DNA from: a bacterium
GTDB taxonomy: Bacteria; ARS69
DNA length: 8,400 bases
NCBI GenBank assembly: GCA_025774865.1
Contig: JALGZO010000476.1
Span: 1-8,400, forward strand
Direction: 5' to 3'
The notes below the pieces were generated by a model. It worked only from the letters and a program-made list of their open reading frames with translations, was not told where the DNA came from and made no database searches. The translations under genes were made by a program, and so were the position numbers. This document shows positions 1-5,092 of the stretch, one piece after another; the first letter of the stretch is position 1; each line of letters starts with the position of its first letter.

Positions 1-253
1 AGATCGTGCGACCCGTACGATCGTGAACGAGAGCGTCCGCCGGGATCTCGACGCCGGCTCCGAGCACCTGGATCCGGCCGTCACGGAGCACGATCGTTCC
101 GTCGATCGGCTCCGCCCCCGGCCCCATCACGATCCGAACGCCGGTGACCGCATGCACCTGAGAGGGCTCCCCCGCGATATCGGCCACAACCGGCGGGGCC
201 GTCCAGATGACCGCGAGAGACGCGAGAACGAGGGTCGATTTTCGAAGTGACAG
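1..253 (-). CDS. Exported amidohydrolase, N-terminal part (runs off the left edge)
   Basis: Reading the minus strand from 253 gives 84 codons, open to the window edge. Residues 1-24 form a classical signal peptide: a basic start (SLRKS), a hydrophobic core (LVLASLAVIW) and a VVA-D cleavage site near residue 24. The mature part has the strand pattern of the N-terminal composite domain of imidazolonepropionase-like amidohydrolases: VTGVRIVMGPG, then IDGTIVLRDGRIQVLGAG, then VEIPADALVHDRTGRTI. In that family this pattern comes just before the metal-binding HxH motif, which would lie outside the window. Members hydrolyse cyclic amides, peptides or related bonds; the substrate cannot be told from this fragment. 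No in-frame ATG, GTG or TTG lies at a sensible place. CTG at 253-251 is preceded by AGGAG at an 8-base gap, and the next in-frame GTG (codon 23) would remove the signal peptide. The gene is divergent from the cytochrome operon. Confidence 0.8.
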   Translation of the reverse strand, partial: MSLRKSTLVLASLAVIWTAPPVVADIAGEPSQVHAVTGVRIVMGPGAEPIDGTIVLRDGRIQVLGAGVEIPADALVHDRTGRTI

Positions 254-261
254 GGTGACCG

Positions 262-266
262 CTCCT
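262..266 (-). promoter_or_regulatory. Ribosome binding site supporting a CTG start
   Basis: AGGAG on the minus strand lies 8 bases before the CTG at 253-251. It is the main reason for placing the amidohydrolase start at that non-standard codon. Confidence 0.5.
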
Positions 267-293
267 GAGGGCCCCAGGAAGAAGGGCCGCGCC

Positions 294-321
294 AGAATAG
301 CGGATTCGCGCGGGCGTGAAT
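294..321 (-). promoter_or_regulatory. Candidate sigma-70-like promoter for the amidohydrolase
   Basis: On the minus strand, TTCACG (321-316, four of six matches to TTGACA) is followed after 16 bases by TATTCT (299-294, four of six matches to TATAAT). The -10 box is about 40 bases before the CTG start. The -35 box lies inside the inverted repeat at 312-327. This is a motif match only. Confidence 0.3.
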
Positions 322-327
322 ACGCCC
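312..327. repeat. Perfect 6-bp inverted repeat (possible operator)
   Basis: GGGCGT and ACGCCC flank a 4-base GAAT spacer. The palindrome covers the candidate -35 box of the minus-strand gene, so it could be an operator. As RNA it would form a short hairpin, but no T-run follows on either strand, so a terminator is less likely. Confidence 0.35.
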
Positions 328-356
328 TCCAGGAGCCCCCGGGAAGCGCCGTCATA

Positions 357-380
357 ATAGTGGAGTAACGAATCCTCTAT
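357..380. repeat. Imperfect 8-bp inverted repeat upstream of the cytochrome promoter
   Basis: ATAGTGGA and TCCTCTAT pair at seven of eight positions around an 8-base spacer (GTAACGAA). The repeat ends 5 bases before the TAGAAT -10 candidate and covers the -35 region, which is a usual place for a repressor or activator site. In GC-rich DNA this AT-rich patch stands out. No known regulator is recognised from the sequence. Confidence 0.35.
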
Positions 381-390
381 TTGCTAGAAT
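361..390 (+). promoter_or_regulatory. Candidate extended -10 promoter for the cytochrome operon
   Basis: TGC-TAGAAT at 382-390 fits the extended -10 pattern TGN-TATAAT, with five of six matches in the hexamer. The -35 region is weak (TGGAGT at 361-366, 18-base spacing), as is common for extended -10 promoters. Transcription would start near 397, giving a leader of about 50 bases before the ATG at 447. Confidence 0.4.
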
Positions 391-437
391 CTGATCGGGG
401 GAATCGAAATCCCTATCATCATTGACCCTCGCTCCCT

Positions 438-444
438 GGAGGAG
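438..444 (+). promoter_or_regulatory. Ribosome binding site of the cytochrome b gene
   Basis: GGAGGAG directly precedes ATG at 447 and supports that start over others in the frame. The gap is short: 4 bases counted from the GGAGG core. Confidence 0.6.
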
Positions 445-446
445 CC

Positions 447-1199
447 ATGGAATCCCTGACCGCTCCCGCCGCGGCTCGCGAGGGCGAGTGGAGCTCGCGG
501 CTTGCCGTCTTCGTCGCGGGTCTGTTGCTGTTCGAGACGATCTCCGGACTGAGCATCTGGCTCCTTCCGTTCAGCGTACCGAACCAGTTCTCGGTGCTGT
601 TGCACACCCTCGGCGGATTGCTTTTCCTCGTCCCCTTTCTCATCTATCAGACGCAACACTGGCTCAACTACCGGAGCCGGGCGTGGTCTCACTATCTGCT
701 CACGGGATACGTCGCATTCGCCGCAGTGACGATCAACGCCGTGTCCGGCGTGATCCTGACCGTGCAGGGACTGCTGGCGACTCGAATCAGCTATTTCTGG
801 GACATGGTTCACATCGTCACCACGGTTGCGATCGTGGCGTTCCTCGTTCCCCATATCGTCATCGTCTTGATCCGCGACCGGCAGAGCCGCGCCGAGAAGG
901 CGCAGAGCGTGCTGCGCGCGGAGCGGAACTGGGTCTTCGGCGTGCTCGGAATCACGGTCGTCGGCTACGTCATTCTGGGCGGCATGACCTGGTTCTACCA
1001 GCCGACCGAATGGGCGAACGAATTCCCCGCGGACTACGAGTACGACGAGGAGCTCGGTCCGTTCCGCCCGAGTCTCGCGACCACCGCGTCCGGCGGCGCT
1101 TACGACGACCGGTCGCTCACCGGAAGCGCGAGCTGCGGCTCACGTGATGGCGCAGCAGAACGGACCGCAATCCACCCGGTATTGCGGCGGCTGCCATGA
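447..1199 (+). CDS. Membrane cytochrome b domain (N-terminal half of a broken cytochrome b/c protein)
   Basis: The protein has five predicted membrane helices at about residues 19-42, 48-72, 83-110, 116-142 and 161-184. Intramembrane or membrane-edge histidines H53, H71/H82, H122 and H136 are candidate b-heme ligands, as in diheme four-helix cytochrome b proteins that exchange electrons with quinols. A periplasm-like linker follows (PSLATTASGG, then SLTGSASCGS at 223-232). From about residue 233 the frame becomes arginine-rich and unlike a natural protein, ending at 1199. The cytochrome c sequence continues in the +1 frame from about 1144. From memory of related bacterial proteins, the SASCG segment leads directly into a heme-binding stretch of the same polypeptide. 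I therefore read 447-2430 as one ancestral gene interrupted near 1140. The b-domain could still fold alone. Confidence is high that the domain is real, lower on the exact family. Confidence 0.8.
   Translation: MESLTAPAAAREGEWSSRLAVFVAGLLLFETISGLSIWLLPFSVPNQFSVLLHTLGGLLFLVPFLIYQTQHWLNYRSRAWSHYLLTGYVAFAAVTINAVSGVILTVQGLLATRISYFWDMVHIVTTVAIVAFLVPHIVIVLIRDRQSRAEKAQSVLRAERNWVFGVLGITVVGYVILGGMTWFYQPTEWANEFPADYEYDEELGPFRPSLATTASGGAYDDRSLTGSASCGSRDGAAERTAIHPVLRRLP
1128..1150 (+). other. Inferred deletion/frameshift junction inside the cytochrome b/c gene
   Basis: The SCG codons (1131-1139) in one frame are followed within ten bases by GTG ATG GCG CAG (VMAQ) in the +1 frame. Both flanks look like good coding sequence up to this point, so a simple one-base slip would join them with almost nothing between. 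Related proteins, as I recall them, carry roughly 30 residues here, including a heme-attachment cysteine pair. A loss of some 85-100 bases, not a multiple of three, would explain this. Assembly error is an equal possibility. Confidence 0.55.
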
Positions 1200-2430
1200 C
1201 CCCGCTTCGCTTTTCGCGGGGACCAAGAACGTCTTCGCGGAGGACCTCTCGAGCGTTCGCGGGCACCAGGAAGGTGTCTCCTGCCTCGTCTGTCACTCGA
1301 TTCGCGAGACGGATCTCAAGGGCAACGCGAACTACACGATCGTCCAACCCGAGCGGTACATCTACGAGACGGAGGAAGGCGGGTCGGCGAAGTTGCTGTC
1401 GGACTTCCTCATCCGAACGTATCCGAAGAAACACATCGACGTGTTTGCCAAGCGCCTCTTCAAGACGCCGGAGTATTGTGCGGCGTGCCACAAGCAGTTC
1501 ATCGACCAAGAGGTGAACAAGGTCGGTTGGGTTCAGCTCCAGAACCAGTACGACAACTGGCGAAAGAGCAAGTGGAACCCCGAGGGTGAACCGGACAAGG
1601 TCGTCGAATGCCGCGAGTGTCACATGCCGTTGCAGGAATCGAACGATCCCGCGTCCGGCGACGAGCTCGACAGCTACCGCTTCGCGAGCGACGGGAAGCA
1701 CCGCGATCATCGTTTCATCGGCGCGAATTCCTTCGTTCCGCAAGCGCTCCAGCTGGAGAATGCGGCGGAGCACACGGCGCTCACGGAGGCCTGGCTGAGA
1801 GGCGAGCGGCCCATCCCGGAGATCGAGTACAAATGGGCGGCGGGCCCCGCCGTGGGCCTCGAGCTGGAGTGCCCGGACACGGTCCAACCGGGCGAGGACG
1901 TGAAGCTCAGGGTCGTCATCACCTCGAACAAGGTGGGGCACGACTTCCCGACCGGCCCGCTGGACATCATCCAATCCTGGATCAACGTCGAGGTGACGGA
2001 CGATAACGGTGAGGTCGTCTTCGCGAGTGGACACGTGGACGAGAAGCACTTCATCGAGCCGGGCTCGTTCATGTTCAAGGCCGAGCCAGTGGACCGATAC
2101 GGCAACCTGATCGACCGGCACAACCTGTGGGAGATGGTGGGGGTCCGGTACCGTCGCGCGATCTTCCCCGGCTTCAGCGACGCGGCGAGCTATGCATTCG
2201 CGTGTCCCGCGGAGCTGGCCGAGAAGGCGACGGCCGGGGAGCAAGTCGGTCGCGATTTCGAGGTCGCGACTCCGTATCAGGGAGGCTCGCTCCACGTGAA
2301 GGCGCATCTCGACTACCGGAAGGCGGATCAGTACCTCCTGAACTTCATCTTCGGAGAGGATTCGGGGATCACGGCGCCGGTCATCCGGATGGCGTCGACG
2401 GAGAAGACGATCCGGATCGAGGGAACCTAG
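1144..2430 (+). CDS. Multiheme c-type cytochrome domain (C-terminal half of the broken cytochrome b/c protein)
   Basis: Four CxxCH heme-attachment motifs are visible: CGGCH (14-18), CLVCH (47-51), CAACH (112-116) and CRECH (156-160). A conserved block, KQFIDQEVNKVGWVQLQNQY, follows the third. The C-terminal part (about 235-380) looks like a beta-sandwich and holds GHDFPTGPLDIIQSW, a GHxxPTG motif common in multiheme cytochromes whose histidine may be a distal heme ligand, then FIEPGSFMFKAEPVDRYGN and NLWEMVGVRYRR. Its job would be electron transfer in the periplasm, fed by the upstream b domain. The listed start (GTG 1144 or ATG 1147) has no ribosome binding site, and the product has no signal peptide. 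Because c-type heme is attached outside the cytoplasm, it would probably not mature on its own. It therefore reads as the downstream half of a disrupted fusion. The next gene overlaps its stop codon by one base. Confidence 0.85.
   Translation: MMAQQNGPQSTRYCGGCHDPASLFAGTKNVFAEDLSSVRGHQEGVSCLVCHSIRETDLKGNANYTIVQPERYIYETEEGGSAKLLSDFLIRTYPKKHIDVFAKRLFKTPEYCAACHKQFIDQEVNKVGWVQLQNQYDNWRKSKWNPEGEPDKVVECRECHMPLQESNDPASGDELDSYRFASDGKHRDHRFIGANSFVPQALQLENAAEHTALTEAWLRGERPIPEIEYKWAAGPAVGLELECPDTVQPGEDVKLRVVITSNKVGHDFPTGPLDIIQSWINVEVTDDNGEVVFASGHVDEKHFIEPGSFMFKAEPVDRYGNLIDRHNLWEMVGVRYRRAIFPGFSDAASYAFACPAELAEKATAGEQVGRDFEVATPYQGGSLHVKAHLDYRKADQYLLNFIFGEDSGITAPVIRMASTEKTIRIEGT
2419..2424 (+). promoter_or_regulatory. 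Ribosome binding site and coupled start of the CRTAC1-type gene
   Basis: GAGGGA lies 5 bases before GTG at 2430-2432. That GTG shares its first G with the TAG stop (2428-2430) of the cytochrome gene, a layout typical of translational coupling. It fixes the start at 2430 although the frame is open further upstream, because an N-terminal membrane segment begins right after it. Confidence 0.65.
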
Positions 2431-4985
2431 TGTCTCGACGCCAACGGCTGCTGCGACAGACGTTGGTGTATTGCTCGATCCCCGTCGTACTCGTGACCGC
2501 CTTCGTGATCTGGCGGCGGACGGCGGACGACGCCCCGTACGTCGCCGGTGAGGAGACCGAAGGGATCACGCGGGTGCTCGACCGGGAGTCGGCGCAGCCC
2601 GAGTGCCCGCTTCGGTTCACGGAGGTGACCGAGGCGGCGGGGATCGACTTCCGGCACTTTCCGTTCCGACGAACGAGCCAGCTCCCCGAGGACATGGGCT
2701 CCGGTGCCGCCTGGGCCGACTACGACGGGGACGAACGGACGGACCTCTTCCTCGTCAACATCGCGGCGCCGGTCGGCGCCTCCGCCGAGGACTTGTCGAG
2801 ATCCACGGCCACCGACCGGCTCTATCGAAATCTCGGCGACGGGACGTTCGAGGACGTGACCGAATCGGCGGGCGTGGGCGCGGCTCACGTGGGTAACGGG
2901 GCGGCGTGGGCGGACTACGACGTCGATGGCGATCCGGATCTCTTCGTCACGTCTTGGGGCGAGAACATCCTCTGGGAGAACCGGGGCAACGGCACGTTTG
3001 CGGACGTCACAGAGCGCGCCGGGCTCACGGGCGAAGGTTTCTGGGCGGGCGCGGACTGGGGTGACTTCGATCTCGACGGCGATCCGGATCTCTACGTGTG
3101 CGGCTACCTGCAGTACGAGCCTCAGGATCCGGAGGATATGGCGCGCATCGCCGCCGAGTCCGACTTCCCGTTCACGCTGAACCCTTCGTCGTGGCCGCCT
3201 CACCCGAACCGTTTCTACGTGAACCGGGGCGACGGCACGTTCGAGGAACGGGCCGCGATGGCCGGCGTGCTCGGCGAGAACGGAAGGAGCCTCGGCGCCG
3301 CGTGGACGGATCTCGACGGGGACGGGCTCCTCGATCTCTACGTCGCCAACGACGTCTCCGACAACGCGCTGTATCGCAACCGCGGTGACGGCACGTTCGA
3401 GAACGTGAGTTACGAGGCCCTCGTCGCCGACTACCGCGGGGCGATGGGGCTCGCGGTCGGCGACTGGGACGGGGACCTCGATCTCGATCTCTTCGTCACG
3501 CACTGGATCGCGCAGGAGAACGCGCTCTACTCCAACCTGCTGAAGGATCTCGCCGGGGGTGGGGAGAGCGACCAGCTGATGTTCGTGGACGACGCCGATC
3601 GCGTCGGGCTCGGGCAGGCAGCGCTGGACAATATCGGGTGGGGTACGGGCTTCGTCGACCTCGACCTCGACGGCTGGCTCGATCTCTTCGTCGCCAACGG
3701 GAGCACGTTCCAGGAACGCGACGATCCGTCGCGGCTGGTCCCGATGGACCCCCACCTCTACTGGAACCGGGGCCCCGAGGAGGGCTTCTTCGAGGTCGCG
3801 GAAGCCGCCGCACTTCGCACCGATCCCCCCGGCGTGGCGCGTGGCGCGGCGTTCTGTGACTACGACGCCGACGGGGATCTCGACCTTCTGATCTGTCGTC
3901 ACGGTGGGCGTGCGCGGCTCCTTCGCAACGACTCCCGTCGCGGACACGGCGTGACCCTCCGACTGCGGGATGCGGCCGGACGATCCGCGGCCGCCGGAAC
4001 CCGGATCGTCACACACGCGGGGGGCCGCGCTTTCCTCCGGGAGTTCGGCGGCGGACCGTCCTACTTGTCTCAGCACGCGTCCGATGTCGTCACCGGGCTC
4101 GGGGAAGTCACGCGGGTCGACAGCGTCGAGGTGACATGGGCCGGAGGGTCGCGCGAAGTCTGGCGCGATCTGGGGGTCGATCGAACGTGGGTCCTCGAAT
4201 CGGGTGCGGCACCCGCGCTCGTCTCGAGCGGTGGGGCCGGATCCGAGGGGATGACTCGCGAAGAAATCCGCCGCTTCTGGAAACTGAAACGCGAAGCCGA
4301 CGATCTCGTTCTCGCCCGGCGATGGGAGGAGGCCCTCGCGGCTCTGGACCGGGTGCTGGCGCTCGACCCCCATCACGAGGACTCGCTCTATGGTCGTGGG
4401 AACTGCTTCCTCGAACTCGGACGGTACGGCGACGCCGAGCAGGCCTGGCGGGAGCTCGTCCGGGTGAATCCGGCCGCCGCCCGCGCCTGGCTGCAGATCG
4501 GGCTCGTCCACTCGCTCCCCGCGGCCGGAGACCTGTTCGATCTGGCCCGGGCCGACGAGGCTCTCCAGGAGGCTCACCGGATCAACCCCGAGAGTTCGGG
4601 CCCCTTGATCCTCCAAGGAGAGGCCGCGCTCGCCCGCGGCGATTTCGCCGCCGCGGAGTCCATCCTGACGTCGGCGTGGAACATGAACGCTCAAGCCACC
4701 TCGGCGCTCTATCTTTGCGGATACCTCGCGTGGAAGCGCGGTGAGCAGGAGCCGGCCCATGAGCTCCTCGGCCGGGCCGTCCAGTCCCTAGCCCGCTCGG
4801 CTCCGAAGCACGGCGTCCTCGGGGAGGGCGACACGAAGTCGGCAGACCTGGAGACCGATCGCCGCCGATCGGCCGGACGGCGCCTCTTCGCGGAGTGCTT
4901 GGATTTCCTGCGGGAGGCCGGGCCCGACGTCGACCCCGTGGCGGCCTTCTCCCGGGTGGACGAGCAGCTCGCCCGACTGCCCTGA
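2430..4985 (+). CDS. CRTAC1-type FG-GAP/VCBS propeller protein with ASPIC/UnbV domain and TPR tail
   Basis: The protein is 851 residues from the GTG start. A basic start (SRRQRLLRQ) and one hydrophobic segment (about 12-28) form a signal anchor, so the rest should lie outside the cytoplasm. Seven calcium-type DxDxDG-like loops start at residues 97, 162, 212, 294, 345, 410 and 477 (for example DYDVDGDPDL, DFDLDGDPDL, DLDGDGLLDL). They alternate with copies of the pattern LYRNxGDGTFEDVTExAG, as expected for FG-GAP/VCBS beta-propeller repeats. Residues 505-590 match the ASPIC/UnbV domain (GGGPSYLSQ, then VTGLG and VEVTWAGGSREVW). From about 625 to 790 there are TPR-like helical repeats (EEALAALDRVLALDP, YGDAEQAWRELVRVNP). 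No catalytic residues are evident; a binding or assembly role is likely but unproven. It is coupled to the cytochrome gene, so both products are probably made together. The DNA repeat structure produces long antisense frames that I discount. Confidence 0.88.
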   Translation: MSRRQRLLRQTLVYCSIPVVLVTAFVIWRRTADDAPYVAGEETEGITRVLDRESAQPECPLRFTEVTEAAGIDFRHFPFRRTSQLPEDMGSGAAWADYDGDERTDLFLVNIAAPVGASAEDLSRSTATDRLYRNLGDGTFEDVTESAGVGAAHVGNGAAWADYDVDGDPDLFVTSWGENILWENRGNGTFADVTERAGLTGEGFWAGADWGDFDLDGDPDLYVCGYLQYEPQDPEDMARIAAESDFPFTLNPSSWPPHPNRFYVNRGDGTFEERAAMAGVLGENGRSLGAAWTDLDGDGLLDLYVANDVSDNALYRNRGDGTFENVSYEALVADYRGAMGLAVGDWDGDLDLDLFVTHWIAQENALYSNLLKDLAGGGESDQLMFVDDADRVGLGQAALDNIGWGTGFVDLDLDGWLDLFVANGSTFQERDDPSRLVPMDPHLYWNRGPEEGFFEVAEAAALRTDPPGVARGAAFCDYDADGDLDLLICRHGGRARLLRNDSRRGHGVTLRLRDAAGRSAAAGTRIVTHAGGRAFLREFGGGPSYLSQHASDVVTGLGEVTRVDSVEVTWAGGSREVWRDLGVDRTWVLESGAAPALVSSGGAGSEGMTREEIRRFWKLKREADDLVLARRWEEALAALDRVLALDPHHEDSLYGRGNCFLELGRYGDAEQAWRELVRVNPAAARAWLQIGLVHSLPAAGDLFDLARADEALQEAHRINPESSGPLILQGEAALARGDFAAAESILTSAWNMNAQATSALYLCGYLAWKRGEQEPAHELLGRAVQSLARSAPKHGVLGEGDTKSADLETDRRRSAGRRLFAECLDFLREAGPDVDPVAAFSRVDEQLARLP
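2928..3093 (+). repeat. Direct repeat inside the propeller gene
   Basis: GGCGATCCGGATCTCT occurs at 2928-2943 and again at 3078-3093, exactly 150 bases apart. This equals one 50-residue propeller repeat. It reflects the encoded GDPDL loops and suggests fairly recent internal duplication or strong codon conservation between the second and third modules. Confidence 0.7.
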
Positions 4986-4986
4986 C

Positions 4987-5031
4987 GGGCCGCGAATCTG
5001 CCGTGAAACGCCTCAGGGGCGCTAGCGGCCC
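4987..5031 (+). terminator. Possible terminator after the cytochrome operon
   Basis: A perfect 7-bp inverted repeat, GGGCCGC (4987-4993) and GCGGCCC (5025-5031), starts 2 bases after the CRTAC1-type stop codon. A second small stem, CGCC/GGCG (5009-5012 and 5018-5021), sits in the 31-base loop. The following TATTCTT is only partly T-rich, so intrinsic termination would be weak. Confidence 0.35.
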
Positions 5032-5036
5032 TATTC

Positions 5037-5065
5037 TTGACCTTCAACTCCGGAATAACTACCTT
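5037..5065 (+). promoter_or_regulatory. Candidate promoter of the tryptophanase gene
   Basis: TTGACC (5037-5042, five of six matches) is followed after exactly 17 bases by TACCTT (5060-5065, weak). Transcription would begin near 5072, about 20 bases before the ATG. That leaves no room for a TnaC-type leader peptide like that of the Escherichia coli operon. Confidence 0.35.
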
Positions 5066-5079
5066 GCGACGGCCCTCGC

Positions 5080-5086
5080 GGAGGAG
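5080..5086 (+). promoter_or_regulatory. Ribosome binding site of tryptophanase
   Basis: GGAGGAG lies 6 bases before ATG at 5093. This strong site decides the start against the longer in-frame reading from GTG 5003, which has no clear ribosome binding site and would add 30 residues absent from known tryptophanases. Confidence 0.7.
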
Positions 5087-5092
5087 AATCCG

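Noticed and set aside
23-250. Small plus-strand open frame near the left edge
   Set aside because: It is antisense to the signal peptide and N-terminal domain of the amidohydrolase and has an arginine- and aspartate-rich, non-protein-like composition.
1117-2307. Minus-strand open frame of 396 codons opposite the cytochrome c domain
   Set aside because: It is an antisense shadow of high-GC coding sequence, rich in Arg, Leu and Val without motifs. The plus strand has four heme motifs in the same interval.
2127-2429. Upstream extension of the propeller gene to an ATG at 2127
   Set aside because: The extra 101 residues overlap the end of the cytochrome gene in another frame and look like shadow sequence. 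The GTG at 2430 has a ribosome binding site and begins a proper membrane anchor.
2427-4760. Very long minus-strand open frame (777 codons) opposite the propeller gene
   Set aside because: Its translation is a low-complexity run of Arg, Val, Glu and Pro with no recognisable domain. It mirrors the codon-position bias and repeats of the well-supported plus-strand gene.
5003-5092. In-frame GTG at 5003 as an earlier tryptophanase start, or a TnaC-like leader peptide
   Set aside because: It is in frame with tryptophanase without a stop, so it is not a separate leader. No Trp-containing short peptide is encoded here, and the ATG at 5093 has a much better ribosome binding site.
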